Part shown: positions 1-9,189 of the stretch, piece after piece
Layout: each line of letters begins with the position of its first letter
Position numbering within the stretch: position 1 is the stretch's first letter
Origin: Rhizobium etli 8C-3
Lineage (GTDB): Bacteria; Pseudomonadota; Alphaproteobacteria; Rhizobiales; Rhizobiaceae
Length of the DNA: 64,000 bases
Reading direction: 5' to 3'
NCBI RefSeq assembly: GCF_001908375.1
Contig: NZ_CP017241.1
Span: 2,979,001-3,043,000, forward strand
The notes under the pieces: generated by a model
Told to the model about the DNA's origin: nothing
Databases searched by the model: none
What the model saw: the letters and a program-made list of their open reading frames with translations, nothing else
Position numbers and translations under genes: made by a program

Positions 1-425
1 TCGCAACGAAACTGAACGTCTCCGAGGAGGAAGTCGTTTCGATGAACCGCCGCCTTTCCGGCGACGCTTCGCTGAACGCGCCGATCAAGGCCTCCGAAGG
101 CGACAGCGGCCAGTGGCAGGATTGGCTCGTGGACGACCACGACAGCCAGGAAGAAGTGCTGATCGAGCAGGACGAGCTCGAAACGCGCCGTCGCATGCTC
201 TCAAAGGCGATGGGCGTTCTGAACGACCGAGAACGCCGCATCTTCGAAGCACGCCGCCTTGCCGACGAACCGGTCACGTTGGAAGATCTGTCGACGGAAT
301 TCGACATCAGCCGCGAACGGGTGCGCCAGATCGAAGTCCGCGCCTTCGAAAAGGTGCAGGACGCGGTGCGCAAGGAAGCGCTGGAACGGGCAAACGCGGT
401 CCGCGTCGTCGAAGCCACGGCATAA
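1..425 (+). CDS. rpoH: RNA polymerase sigma-32 factor RpoH, C-terminal part (5' end outside window)
   Basis: Heat-shock sigma factor that directs core RNA polymerase to chaperone and protease promoters. The reading frame is open from the left edge (first full codon at base 3), so the N-terminal half lies upstream of the window. The visible part begins with a stretch reading ATKLNVSEEEVVSMNRRL, typical of sigma-32. It ends with the sigma region 4 helix-turn-helix, whose recognition helix contains DISRERVRQIEVRAFEKV. The stop at 423-425 is followed by a strong hairpin, so transcription probably ends there. Rhizobia often carry two rpoH paralogues, and I cannot tell which this is. The family call is secure. 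Confidence 0.95.
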   Translation, partial: ATKLNVSEEEVVSMNRRLSGDASLNAPIKASEGDSGQWQDWLVDDHDSQEEVLIEQDELETRRRMLSKAMGVLNDRERRIFEARRLADEPVTLEDLSTEFDISRERVRQIEVRAFEKVQDAVRKEALERANAVRVVEATA

Positions 426-450
426 TCGGGTCCTTGCCTCGAAAGAATGG

Positions 451-485
451 AAAGCCGCTTGCCGCAGATCGCGGCAGGCGGCTTT
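451..485 (+). terminator. Rho-independent-like terminator of rpoH
   Basis: Arms at 451-465 and 471-485 form a 15-bp stem with one G-T wobble and a 5-base loop (agatc). It lies 26 bases after the rpoH stop. The right arm ends in CTTT and the tract after it is weak in T. It may also terminate the convergent gene that ends at 593. Confidence 0.75.
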
Positions 486-592
486 CGTCATCTGAACTTT
501 GCAGCAGGCTTCCGGTATGACGGCTTCATCCCGCAACCGGCAGCGCCCGGTTGGATCAGGTCATCAGCATCGCGCATCAGGCGACGAGCGCG

Positions 593-2908
593 TTACTGGC
601 TCGTGCTCACGTCGCCGAGCGCCGTCCATTCTTTGATGGCCGTATTGAAGGCTGCTATGCCTGTCGGTCCCTTCTGCATCGTGATCAGCGCGCGGCGGCC
701 GTTGCGATAGGTGATGGGAATATCGATCCAGTCACGCGTCGAAAGCAGATCGAGGTTCGCCTTGCGGGCATCTGGATAGTCGTTCAGCGCGATCATGTGG
801 AAGTCGTCTGTGATTTTCGCAGGAACAGCAATTAGCGGGTCACCGCGATCCTGCTCCGTTCGCTTCATCGAAATGCGTTGGACGCTATCGATGCTGCCGC
901 CTTCGAAATTCGGCGGCAGCGAGAAGACGATCTCGACAAGATGGCTCGCCGGGAGTGACGGATCGGAGTTGCGCTTGAAGGTCACGAGGGCCGAAAGATT
1001 GCGCTCCGGCACCGTCACATTGGCCTGCACAGTCGATTCTTGCTTGCCGCCCTGGCCGGCTTCATGCTGGACGCTCCAGGCGACGCCCCCCTGGATCGCC
1101 GTTGGCGAGCTCTGGCCGATCCGCTCCTCGTAGAGGAACATCTTCTCGCTCGAACCGGCCGGAACCTGCTGCGGGGCAGCAGCCGGGCCGTTCGGCGTCA
1201 GCGTCTCGGCGGATGCAGCACCTGACTGTACGGGCGGAGCCGGCGCGGTGGATGCGACATTCTGCTCGGCGACCGACTTGCCTTCGGCGGTCGGCGTACC
1301 GGGCATGGCAGCCGGGCCGTTGTCGACTTCCGTACCGTCTGCCATCAGGCGCTGGTTGAACTTGTCGTTGACCGAAGAGCCGTCATCGAGCGAGGCAACC
1401 TGCCGGTCAGGTTCGGCGGGCTTGGCCGCTTCGGTGTTGGTTGGCGAAGGGGTCGCCGGCGTCTGGTTCTGCGTAGCGGCGGGCTCGGTTTCGGCCGTCT
1501 TGGACGGAGCGGCGCTCACCAGGTCGTCAACCATGGCGATCAACTGGGCACGGTTCATCCATGCGGCATAGGCACCACCGCCCAGCACTGCCAACACGCC
1601 GATAACGGCAATGATCGTGCCGATACCGAAACGGCGGCGCTTCGGTTCCATGCGGAAATTCTTGTTCTGCAGTTTTGCGGCAACGATCTGGTCGATATCG
1701 GCAGCCGGCGCCGCATCGTCGTCTTCGGCAACGACGCCGCGGCGACCGTAGCCTCGAAGAGCAGTGGCTTCCTGCCACTCTTGCCCCGGAACGTCGGCGG
1801 CAGGCGCCGCAGGCTTGCCGTGGATCTCGGCGAACAGGTCCGAATCGTCGAAGTGCGCCGCGACGGGAGCCTTCTTGCTGTTGGTGCCCGCCTCGATTGG
1901 CGGCAGATCGTCAAAGGCGGCGGCTTCCCAGGAAAAGCCCTCGTTGGCGGCCGGCATCTTTGCGGGCGGCGGTATCTGGAGACCGGCAATGGCTTCCTCG
2001 AAGGCGCGTGCGTGGTCGTTGGCCGACTCCGCTGGCGGAACGCTTTCCGAGAAGTTCCTGACCTCTTCCGTGGCCCATGCAACCTCTGCGTCTTTCGGTG
2101 GCTCGGCCGGAGTTTCACCAGCCGGTTCGGCCCAGACGGGATCGAAATGCGCAATCGTTTCGGCCTGCAGCGGCTCCTCGCGGCTGTGCTCGACGAACTC
2201 CTGGGGCTTTTCGAAGGTGACGAACGGCTCGACAAGCCGGTTCGACGGATTGTATTCGCCGGCCGGACGAAGGGGGCCCGGTTCGACAGCCGAACCGTCC
2301 TCGACGGCAGGCGCATCCTCGAGATACTCCTCCGGTGGAACGGCATGTTCCTCGACCGGCACTTCGTCTTGATGGGACGCAACCCATTCCTCGGGAGGTA
2401 CTGCTTCCGCCTCAGCGGCAGCAGCAACTTCCTCGACCGGGCGGTCCCATCGTTCTTCTTCTTGTTCTTCCGGAGGGGCCGCCTCTTCCTGCGGTTCAGC
2501 CTGAGGCTCCTCGTGCCGGTACTGCGCCGGTTCATCCGCTTTAGCGAAATGGTCTTCTACGCCCGGTTCTGCGGCAACCGGTTCGTCAGCAACCCCGTCT
2601 TCAGCCGGCTCCGGCGCGGCAGCATAGTCTGCTGGCGGCTCGGAAACAGGCTCTTCATGGGCAGGCGCAGCAATGGCTGGCTCATTTTCCGGCAATGCCT
2701 CGGAGTGCTCGGCCTCCACCTCCCGGATAGCAGCATCCAACTTGTCGAGCTGGCGCTGCAGCATCGCTTCCGGCGGGCGCGGCTTCATGTTTTCGAGCTG
2801 CCGCTGCACCGCGCTGCGGGCACGCTCGTAAACCTTCGCCCGCATCTCGGGAGTGTTTTCAGCCAGGCCGTCAACCGCCCGCCGGATAACTGCAATAAAA
2901 TCAGCCAT
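593..2908 (-). CDS. Conserved rhizobial single-pass membrane protein with long acidic Pro/Ala/Glu-rich region
   Basis: Function unknown. The 771-residue protein has three parts. A basic helical N-terminus (about 1-70) is rich in Arg/Gln/Glu and looks coiled-coil-like. A very acidic low-complexity region rich in Pro, Ala and Glu runs from about 70 to 420. One membrane helix lies at about 427-450, preceded by the basic stretch PKRRRF, which predicts a cytoplasmic N-terminus and periplasmic C-terminus. A second Ala/Pro/Thr linker leads to a folded C-terminal domain (about 588-766). The gene follows purA on the same strand after 62 bases. The start has a GAGAAAAG ribosome-binding site. Bitopic architecture with a long disordered linker would suit an envelope-spanning or scaffold role, but that is inference. 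Confidence 0.8.
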   Translation of the reverse strand: MADFIAVIRRAVDGLAENTPEMRAKVYERARSAVQRQLENMKPRPPEAMLQRQLDKLDAAIREVEAEHSEALPENEPAIAAPAHEEPVSEPPADYAAAPEPAEDGVADEPVAAEPGVEDHFAKADEPAQYRHEEPQAEPQEEAAPPEEQEEERWDRPVEEVAAAAEAEAVPPEEWVASHQDEVPVEEHAVPPEEYLEDAPAVEDGSAVEPGPLRPAGEYNPSNRLVEPFVTFEKPQEFVEHSREEPLQAETIAHFDPVWAEPAGETPAEPPKDAEVAWATEEVRNFSESVPPAESANDHARAFEEAIAGLQIPPPAKMPAANEGFSWEAAAFDDLPPIEAGTNSKKAPVAAHFDDSDLFAEIHGKPAAPAADVPGQEWQEATALRGYGRRGVVAEDDDAAPAADIDQIVAAKLQNKNFRMEPKRRRFGIGTIIAVIGVLAVLGGGAYAAWMNRAQLIAMVDDLVSAAPSKTAETEPAATQNQTPATPSPTNTEAAKPAEPDRQVASLDDGSSVNDKFNQRLMADGTEVDNGPAAMPGTPTAEGKSVAEQNVASTAPAPPVQSGAASAETLTPNGPAAAPQQVPAGSSEKMFLYEERIGQSSPTAIQGGVAWSVQHEAGQGGKQESTVQANVTVPERNLSALVTFKRNSDPSLPASHLVEIVFSLPPNFEGGSIDSVQRISMKRTEQDRGDPLIAVPAKITDDFHMIALNDYPDARKANLDLLSTRDWIDIPITYRNGRRALITMQKGPTGIAAFNTAIKEWTALGDVSTSQ

Positions 2909-2970
2909 TAGTTACTTTTCTCGAGAGGCCCGATTCTCGACTGGGCCAGAATCCATAATGACCCGCGACA

Positions 2971-4269
2971 TTAATCCTCAAACGGATCAGTCACAAGTAT
3001 GGTGTCATCGCGCTCGGGGCTTGTGGACAGAAGCGCGACAGGCGCACCGATCAGCTCCTCGACCTGGCGTACATATTTGATCGCCTGCGCAGGCAGGTCG
3101 GCCCAGCTGCGGGCGCCGACGGTCGATTCCTTCCAGCCTTCCAGCGCGATGTAAACCGGCTCCACGCGAGCCTGCGCTGCCTGGCTTGCCGGCAAATGGT
3201 CGATCTGCTCACCGTCGAGCATGTAGCCGACGCAGATCTTCAACTCGTCGAGACCGTCAAGCACGTCCAGCTTCGTCAGCGCAATGCCGGTAATGCCGTT
3301 GGTCGCGACCGACTGGCGCACAAGCGCCGCATCGAACCAGCCGCAACGGCGCTTGCGGCCCGTCACCGTACCGAATTCATGGCCCTTCTCACCAAGGAAC
3401 TGGCCGACCGAATCATTGAGTTCCGTCGGGAACGGACCTTCGCCGACGCGCGTCGTGTAGGCCTTGGTAATGCCGAGGATATAGCCGAGAGCACCAGGTC
3501 CCATGCCGGAGCCGGCAGCAGCCTGGCCGGCGACCGTATTCGACGAGGTCACGAAGGGATAGGTACCATGGTCGATGTCGAGCAAGCTGCCCTGCGCGCC
3601 TTCGAAAAGAATGCGCGCGCCCTTGCGGCGCTCCTTGTCGAGGAGCAGCCAGACCGTTTCGCGGAAGGGAAGCACGCGATCGGCAACCGACGTCAGCTCC
3701 GTCATGATCGCCTCGTGGCTCACCTCGTCAACGCCCAGGCCCCTGCGAAGCGCGTTGTGGTGGGTGAGGATACGATCGACCTTGCCCGGGAGCGCCTCCA
3801 GATCGGCGAGATCCATGACGCGGATCGCGCGGCGGCCGACCTTGTCTTCATAGGCCGGGCCGATCCCGCGGCGCGTCGTGCCGATCTTCGTGCCGCTGTT
3901 GGAGGCGGCATCTTCGCGATAGGCGTCGAGCTCGCGGTGCAGCGAGAGGATCAGCGTGGCGTTGTCGGCGATGCGCAGGTTGTCAGGAGAAATCCTGACG
4001 CCCTGTTTTTCCAGTTTCTCGATCTCTGCAATCAGTGCATGCGGATCGACGACGACGCCGTTTCCGATCACCGCCATCTTGCCCGGGCGCACGACGCCGG
4101 AAGGCAACAGCGACAGCTTGTAGCTCGTGCCGTCGATGACAAGCGTATGGCCGGCATTGTGTCCGCCCTGATAGCGCACAACGATATCCGCACGTTCGGA
4201 AAGCCAATCGACAATCTTGCCCTTGCCTTCGTCACCCCATTGCGAACCGACCACGACTACGTTCGTCAT
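2971..4269 (-). CDS. purA: Adenylosuccinate synthetase
   Basis: Catalyses the first committed step from IMP to AMP: IMP + aspartate + GTP gives adenylosuccinate. It is cytoplasmic and part of purine biosynthesis. The 432-residue length matches the family. The N-terminal nucleotide loop [11 protein letters not shown] sits at residues 8-18, followed by GHNAGHT around residue 41 with the catalytic His. The GTP-binding RKRRCGWFD region and the C-terminal SPERDDTI are also present. The gene is divergent from the DMT transporter at 4465 and lies upstream of the membrane protein at 593-2908, with which it may be co-transcribed. The identification is secure. Confidence 0.98.
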   Translation of the reverse strand: MTNVVVVGSQWGDEGKGKIVDWLSERADIVVRYQGGHNAGHTLVIDGTSYKLSLLPSGVVRPGKMAVIGNGVVVDPHALIAEIEKLEKQGVRISPDNLRIADNATLILSLHRELDAYREDAASNSGTKIGTTRRGIGPAYEDKVGRRAIRVMDLADLEALPGKVDRILTHHNALRRGLGVDEVSHEAIMTELTSVADRVLPFRETVWLLLDKERRKGARILFEGAQGSLLDIDHGTYPFVTSSNTVAGQAAAGSGMGPGALGYILGITKAYTTRVGEGPFPTELNDSVGQFLGEKGHEFGTVTGRKRRCGWFDAALVRQSVATNGITGIALTKLDVLDGLDELKICVGYMLDGEQIDHLPASQAAQARVEPVYIALEGWKESTVGARSWADLPAQAIKYVRQVEELIGAPVALLSTSPERDDTILVTDPFED

Positions 4270-4464
4270 CCAACTCTTCCTGTTACCGGCGGATTATCCG
4301 CACTCTGCTCAAACCCGCGCATCTATAAAGCTTTGTTTTTTGGAAAGCGACCCTGTTATCGGGGCCAAATGGGCTTTTTACGTGACAAATCAGCCGGTCC
4401 CGGGCTATTGCCGGTCCATCGGCAGCCATCCGAACGACTTTTCAGAAGACGGAAAGAATCATCC

Positions 4465-5382
4465 TTGCATATCACGGCCTATATTTGTCTCGCCATTGCG
4501 ACGCTGTGCTGGGGTGGAAACACCGTCGCCGGAAAGCTGGCGCTTGGCCATGTAAGTCCCATGACGCTGACTTTCCTGCGCTGGACAATTGCAACCGCGC
4601 TCATCGCCGCGGTCTCGCTTCCGCAGATCAAGAAGGACTGGCCGGTCGTGCGCAAGAAGCTGCCACTGCTGCTTTTGTACGGCATGGTCGGCTATACGCT
4701 CTTCAACGCCATGCTTTATTCGGCGGTGAAATACACGACCGCCATCAATGTCGCGATCGAGCAGGCCGGCATCCCGATGCTGATCTTCCTGCTCAACCTG
4801 ATTTTCTTCCGCACCGGCGTCTCTGCCGCGCAGATCGCCGGCTTCGGCATGACGCTCCTCGGCGTGGCCCTGACCGCCTCCCATGGCGATGTCGCAGCGC
4901 TTCTGAAGCTCGGCCTCAACCGCGGCGACGCCTTGATGCTGGTGGCCGTGGCCGCCTATTCGATCTACACGATCTTTCTGCGCTGGAAGCCGCCGGTCGA
5001 CTGGCGCACGCTCATGGCCTTTCCCGCTCTTGCGGCGGCGCTGACGTCGCTGCCACTGCTTTTTTGGGAAAATGCGGCTGGCAATGTCCAGATGCCGGAC
5101 GGCAGAGGCTGGATCATCACGTTCTACACGGCAATCTTCGCCTCCCTGGTTGCGCAGATCCTCTATATCAAAGGCGTGGAGTGGATCGGCGCCAATCGGG
5201 CCGGCCTCTTCATCAATCTCGTTCCGGTTTTCGGCACGCTTTTGTCAGTGCTTTTGCTTGGCGAGGAATTGCAGCTCTTCCATATCGTCTCGCTGGTCTT
5301 GACGCTGGGCGGCATTGCGATCGCTGAGAAGGGACGCCCAAAGCATTCGGCTTCGACCGCCCCCGCCTCGCCTATGGACTAG
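4465..5382 (+). CDS. DMT-superfamily (EamA) transporter
   Basis: Inner-membrane transporter of the drug/metabolite superfamily. About ten hydrophobic segments are arranged as two EamA repeats, and the N-terminal repeat opens with LCWGGNTVAGKLA, a family signature. The frame is open far upstream through purA, so the start must be chosen. A TTG at 4465 gives MHITAYICLAIATL, puts the first helix at the N-terminus as usual, has GGAAAG nine bases upstream, and yields 305 residues, the normal length. An ATG at 4369 would add 32 polar residues not typical of the family. The substrate cannot be predicted; relatives export amino acids or metabolites. Confidence 0.85.
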   Translation: MHITAYICLAIATLCWGGNTVAGKLALGHVSPMTLTFLRWTIATALIAAVSLPQIKKDWPVVRKKLPLLLLYGMVGYTLFNAMLYSAVKYTTAINVAIEQAGIPMLIFLLNLIFFRTGVSAAQIAGFGMTLLGVALTASHGDVAALLKLGLNRGDALMLVAVAAYSIYTIFLRWKPPVDWRTLMAFPALAAALTSLPLLFWENAAGNVQMPDGRGWIITFYTAIFASLVAQILYIKGVEWIGANRAGLFINLVPVFGTLLSVLLLGEELQLFHIVSLVLTLGGIAIAEKGRPKHSASTAPASPMD

Positions 5383-5384
5383 GC

Positions 5385-6230
5385 TCAGCCGAGTTCCAGC
5401 GTCGTGACGCCGTAGACGTTCTTCAGCGGAATGGCAGGTGGCGTGCCGCGATACATGCGCGCCGTCTCGAATACCGGTTGGAGTTCCATGTTTTCGGCAA
5501 GCGCGATCGCCTCGCTGTTGGCGGCCGGGACATCGATGAACACCGGCTCGCCGCCTGCCTCCGGCAGCAATTCGGCAAGCAGCGCGGCGGCGGTATCGGT
5601 ATCGGCGGCAAAAAGCGGCCCGATCTTGTAGCCTTCGTAACAGCGGCGGATCGTGGCGTAGCCGCGGATCTTGCCGCTCTTGCGCACGATCGCCGTCTTG
5701 CGCCCGCGTCGCCGCTTGCACCATGCGGCAATAAATGCATTGCGTGGCTCGGTGAAAATCGCGGCGTCGTAACGGAACAGTCCGTCCAGCTTGTCCGACA
5801 CCGGATGTGCCGAGAGCACGGACTGCGGCAGTACCGCCGGAATGCCACCATACCGGATCGTGCTATAGGCTGGTTCGAAGCCTGACTTGCGGTAGTTCTC
5901 CTGCTGAGCGACGACGCCGTCGAGACCGATCGTGCGGTCTGGCGCAGATGCCATGCCGGCATTCCAGAGCGCCTTGCCGTAGCCTTTGCCACGGAAATCC
6001 GGATGGACGATGTAAAGACCAAGGAACGCCAAGGCTTGGCCGTATTTCACCACCGAAATGGAACCGACCGGAACTTCACCGACCGCACCGATGAAAAAGC
6101 CGGATGGGTCGGCCTCCTGGAAAGCGAGCGAATCGTCGAGTCCTGGATTCCACCCCTCCTGCCTTGCCCATTCGAGCACAAGCTCCAACTCACCCGGCCG
6201 CATCGCGCGAACCGCAAATTCCGAACTCAT
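5385..6230 (-). CDS. GNAT-family N-acetyltransferase with C-terminal YitH/HolE-type domain
   Basis: Probable acetyl-CoA-dependent acetyltransferase of 281 residues. The N-terminal GNAT fold (about 1-130) shows the acetyl-CoA loop in VHPDFRGKGYGKALW (R/Q-x-x-G-x-G/A type). The C-terminal half (about 150-281) resembles the second GNAT-like domain seen in YitH/HolE-type proteins. The acceptor substrate is unknown. GGGAAGG lies just before the ATG. The gene is convergent with the DMT transporter, with only two bases between stops. Confidence 0.85.
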   Translation of the reverse strand: MSSEFAVRAMRPGELELVLEWARQEGWNPGLDDSLAFQEADPSGFFIGAVGEVPVGSISVVKYGQALAFLGLYIVHPDFRGKGYGKALWNAGMASAPDRTIGLDGVVAQQENYRKSGFEPAYSTIRYGGIPAVLPQSVLSAHPVSDKLDGLFRYDAAIFTEPRNAFIAAWCKRRRGRKTAIVRKSGKIRGYATIRRCYEGYKIGPLFAADTDTAAALLAELLPEAGGEPVFIDVPAANSEAIALAENMELQPVFETARMYRGTPPAIPLKNVYGVTTLELG

Positions 6231-6640
6231 GCAACCTTCCCAAGCAAACCCTGCCTCAAGCTTGCAGGGCAGAATAAAGCGTTAAAGCCTGAACCGCGGC
6301 ATCGCTGCCGGGCGCGAAGAAACATGCTCATTGCTGAAACGACCTGCATCGATCGTCATAAGGCACGACACGAAAATCTTCGCATCACAATTATCATGAA
6401 GCAACGCCGTTGAAATCTCAAGAGAATTACTTTGCAGAAGCAGCAAAGCCTGAATGTCGTCAGGACCACTTTGCCGGCACTGCAGATTGGTTCGCGCGGC
6501 CGCTTCCGGCCGTCCTAGCGCATACGAGGTGAATTCTTTGCTAATATAGCGCGTCCGGCGCTCAATTTGGTTGCAAGACAAACTGGAAGCATGCTGTCTA
6601 CACCTATCGGGCAGACATGCCCGTTAAGCATCGGCAATGA
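6231..6640. other. Intergenic region without a credible gene
   Basis: This 410-bp stretch lies between two divergent genes. It contains a CCCTGC/GCAGGG dyad (6249-6254 and 6264-6269) in the probable leader of the GNAT gene and a small CGGGC/GCCCG hairpin (6608-6623) just before the gene at 6641. A minus-strand open frame at 6282-6581 has no ribosome-binding site or recognisable composition, and I do not accept it. Confidence 0.6.
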
Positions 6641-7498
6641 GTGAAAGCCTTGGCCACGCAACCGTCCGGCCTGCATATGAAAACGCCGCCGCCGCGCCGC
6701 AAGCGCCGCGTAGCATTGTGGCTGATGCTCGCGCTTTCGATCTCGCTCGTTGCCGGCACGGTCCTGCTATCCAACGACATGCGCCATCTGCGCACTCTGG
6801 CAGCTTTGTCGGGCTACGATCTTAACCTGCAGGTCCAGCAACCAGAACGAACGCCGCCACAGCCGGTAGAAGTTGCAAAGCCTGCTCGGCAACTGCCGGT
6901 CAAGATCCCGCCGAGGCTGATCGAGGTTCCGCAGCCCGAGCTTGCCGGAAATTTCCTGCGGACGTGGCGGAAGTCTGGACCGGACATGTGCGAAACGTTG
7001 CGCAAGGCCGGCATCAAGATGACCCAGTGGCGTGCCTCCGCCATGGGCAGCAGCGCCTATGAATGTTCCTTTCAAGAGGTCTACAAGGAAGACGGGGAAC
7101 GCCCGCTGAGCTCTGTATTTCTGATCATTCGCGGAGATCGCAAAGGCGCGATTTTCAACATACGCGCCAAGATCGTCGGGCCGGCGAGGGATAGCGCGGG
7201 CCGGCTCGATCCGTCTTTCATGCGCGTTTTCGAAACGGTGCTCGCACAATCGCACTGGCTGGATTTTCACGACACCTTGAGCGCGATCCGACAACTGAAG
7301 GATGTCAGAGAAGAAGGTTTTGGCGCAAGTGTCGTCTTCTCCCGCGAATTCAGCAGCGAGAACAGCTTCAATTTTATCATGACGATCAAGGCGGCACCGG
7401 GTCCGCAGATCCGGACCAGGGCCTATTTTTCGACCGGACGCTGGATGCCAGCGCCGGACAAAGAGATCTCGGAAGCACTGCCGCCAATCTTCCGGTAG
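6641..7498 (+). CDS. Membrane-anchored protein of unknown function (DUF6030-like)
   Basis: A short basic segment (PPPRRKRR) is followed by one N-terminal membrane helix at about residues 26-45. A Pro-rich linker (about 65-100) leads to a C-terminal domain of about 170 residues that would be periplasmic. Two cysteines (in DMCETL and AYECSF) may form a disulfide. From memory it resembles a rhizobial family called DUF6030, but this is unconfirmed. The start is uncertain: GTG at 6641 gives 285 residues, while ATG at 6677 gives 273 and starts just before the basic segment. Neither has a strong ribosome-binding site. The function cannot be stated. Confidence 0.7.
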   Translation: MKALATQPSGLHMKTPPPRRKRRVALWLMLALSISLVAGTVLLSNDMRHLRTLAALSGYDLNLQVQQPERTPPQPVEVAKPARQLPVKIPPRLIEVPQPELAGNFLRTWRKSGPDMCETLRKAGIKMTQWRASAMGSSAYECSFQEVYKEDGERPLSSVFLIIRGDRKGAIFNIRAKIVGPARDSAGRLDPSFMRVFETVLAQSHWLDFHDTLSAIRQLKDVREEGFGASVVFSREFSSENSFNFIMTIKAAPGPQIRTRAYFSTGRWMPAPDKEISEALPPIFR

Positions 7499-8107
7499 TT
7501 AGAAATAGGGCTCGAAGAAGCGGCGCACGGCGTCGATTTCGTTCGGACGGATGTCATGTCCGCCCGGGTGCCACTCGGTCTCGGTCGCAGCCCCCTGCCC
7601 GGCGAAGTAGGCGGCGAGCGCTTGGGTCAGGCCGATCGGAGAGATCGGATCGCGTTCGCCCGCCGTAATCAGCACCCTGCGGCCGTCGAGCTCCCCATTT
7701 GCCTTCGGCCGAAATGGAATGAGAGGATGCAGGAGCACCGATGCATCAAACAGCCCATATTCGATCAAGACATTCGCTAGGATGTTCGCACCGTTCGAAA
7801 AGCCGAGGCCAAGGATGTGCGACGCGCCGTGATCGACCGTCATGTCTTTCACGAAAGACGCCAATTTCTGCGTGGCCCTGGCAAGATCGACCAGGTCGTA
7901 GACGCCCTCGCCGGTGCGCTTGAAAAAGCGTGCCGCGCCGTGCTCTGAAACGTCCCCGCGGGGAGAGACGATCGTCGCGTCGGGCAGAAGCCGCCGTCCG
8001 AAGTCGAAGAACTGGTTTTCATCCCCTCCGGTCCCGTGCAGCACGAAGAGAATGGGTTTTCCGGGAGCACCGGCATGGAGCCGGTGCACATAGCTGTGGT
8101 CGTTCAT
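7499..8107 (-). CDS. Alpha/beta hydrolase, phospholipase/carboxylesterase (MhqD-like)
   Basis: Serine hydrolase of 202 residues, probably cytoplasmic. The oxyanion-hole segment LFVLHGTGGDE, the nucleophile elbow GLGFSNGAN (Ser in GFSNG), an Asp in GERDPISP and a terminal His in HPGGHDI form a complete triad. The size and motifs match the family of Bacillus MhqD, found beside a ring-cleaving dioxygenase in quinone-stress operons. Here too it lies 11 bases downstream of such a dioxygenase gene on the same strand, so a two-gene operon is likely. The quinone-related role is inferred from that pairing. Confidence 0.85.
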   Translation of the reverse strand: MNDHSYVHRLHAGAPGKPILFVLHGTGGDENQFFDFGRRLLPDATIVSPRGDVSEHGAARFFKRTGEGVYDLVDLARATQKLASFVKDMTVDHGASHILGLGFSNGANILANVLIEYGLFDASVLLHPLIPFRPKANGELDGRRVLITAGERDPISPIGLTQALAAYFAGQGAATETEWHPGGHDIRPNEIDAVRRFFEPYF

Positions 8108-8118
8108 CGATCTGCCCC

Positions 8119-9051
8119 TTAAGCTTCGAGCGGCTGCAGGTGCTGCTCGATCAGTTGTCGCAGGTGCGCGTGCTGCTGCGGCAGCTTCAGCGCTTCGCCG
8201 AGATGAGCCGTATCTTCGTCCCGGTCGAAGCCGGGCTCGTTGGTGGCGACCTCGAAGAGTATGCCGCCCGGCGTGCGAAAATAGATCGCCCAGAAATAAT
8301 CGCGGTCGATGACCGGCGTCACCTGGTAGCCTGTGTCCATCAGTGCCTTGCGCACCTCGAGCTGCTTTTCGCGGTTGTCGACTGCAAAGGCGACATGGTG
8401 CACCGAACCGGCCCCCGGCAGGGCACGGGAGGTATTCGGCATCGTTTCGAGATCGACCAGATGCGCGCCGTTACCGTTTGGCATCATCAGCCGCTTCACG
8501 CCGTCCTTGTCCTCCTGAACCTCATAGCCCATGAATTTCAGGAGTTCGGACGTCGCGCCCTCGTCGCGAAGGCGCATGGCGACGGAGTGGAAGCCGCGGA
8601 TGGCGTGATCCTCGCCGATGCCGCCATGCGTCCAGGGCTTGCGGTCGTCGTCCCTGACTTCAACAAGCGCGAAACCGTCGCCGTCTGGACCTGGAAAATG
8701 CAGCCGCTTTTGGCCGAAGCTCTCGTCCGCCTTGAGACCGCTGACGCCGAGCTTGGTGAGACGGTCGCTCCAGAAGCCGAGCGATCCCTCTGGAACGGAG
8801 AAAACGGTCGTGCCGACTTCGCCGGTTCCTGGACGGCCCTGTGCCATCTTGGGAAACGGAAAATAGGTCATGATCGACCCCGGCGAACCGGTCTCGTCGC
8901 CATAATAGAGATGGTAGACGTCGGGCGCATCGAAGTTCACGGTCTTCTTGACGCGGCGAAGGCCAAGCGCGTTTGTGAAGAACCTGTTGTTTGTTCTTGC
9001 GTCCTCCGCCATCGATGTGACGTGGTGCAGCCCCTTGATCTGGTTGAGCAT
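8119..9051 (-). CDS. VOC-family ring-cleaving dioxygenase (MhqO-like)
   Basis: Protein of 310 residues with two vicinal-oxygen-chelate domains. The first begins IKGLHHVTSMAEDA and contains YHLYYGDETGSPG. The second contains GFHSVAMRLRD, GSVHHVAFAVD and GGILFEVAT. The His/His/Glu metal ligands of the family are visible (His in LHHVT or HHVAF, Glu in FEVAT). Such proteins are annotated as ring-cleaving or hydroquinone-specific dioxygenases. It is the first gene of a probable operon with the downstream hydrolase. A perfect 8-8-8 inverted repeat lies 109 bases upstream (9160-9183) and may be its operator. The exact aromatic substrate is unknown. Confidence 0.88.
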   Translation of the reverse strand: MLNQIKGLHHVTSMAEDARTNNRFFTNALGLRRVKKTVNFDAPDVYHLYYGDETGSPGSIMTYFPFPKMAQGRPGTGEVGTTVFSVPEGSLGFWSDRLTKLGVSGLKADESFGQKRLHFPGPDGDGFALVEVRDDDRKPWTHGGIGEDHAIRGFHSVAMRLRDEGATSELLKFMGYEVQEDKDGVKRLMMPNGNGAHLVDLETMPNTSRALPGAGSVHHVAFAVDNREKQLEVRKALMDTGYQVTPVIDRDYFWAIYFRTPGGILFEVATNEPGFDRDEDTAHLGEALKLPQQHAHLRQLIEQHLQPLEA

Positions 9052-9159
9052 GTCGAGACCCCTTTCTTGCCCGCAACCGCGAGCCTTGATGGGTCATAGA
9101 TGATCGCTTGGAGCGATTTGGAATAGCCCCAGAGACCAAAACGCATTGTTTCCTTTTAT

Positions 9160-9183
9160 TGAACACCGATACACAGGTGTTCA
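9160..9183. promoter_or_regulatory. Perfect inverted repeat, candidate operator of the dioxygenase/hydrolase operon
   Basis: TGAACACC at 9160-9167 and GGTGTTCA at 9176-9183 form perfect 8-bp arms with an 8-base spacer. No T-run follows on either strand, so it is a poor terminator. It sits between the ung stop and the start of the dioxygenase gene transcribed away from it. The size suits a TetR- or MarR-type dimer, but no such regulator gene is adjacent. Confidence 0.5.
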
Positions 9184-9189
9184 GAAAAT

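Noticed and set aside
1781..2911. Plus-strand 376-codon open frame antisense to the membrane protein at 593-2908
   Set aside because: An Arg/Leu-rich shadow of the Pro/Glu/Ala-rich gene, with no independent evidence.
3196..4464. Long N-terminal extension of the DMT transporter frame through purA
   Set aside because: It is antisense to purA and encodes nothing recognisable. A TTG at 4465 with a ribosome-binding site gives the normal transporter length.
6282..6581. Possible small minus-strand gene (99 codons) in the intergenic region
   Set aside because: No ribosome-binding site, no hydrophobic or motif pattern, and atypical composition for this genome.
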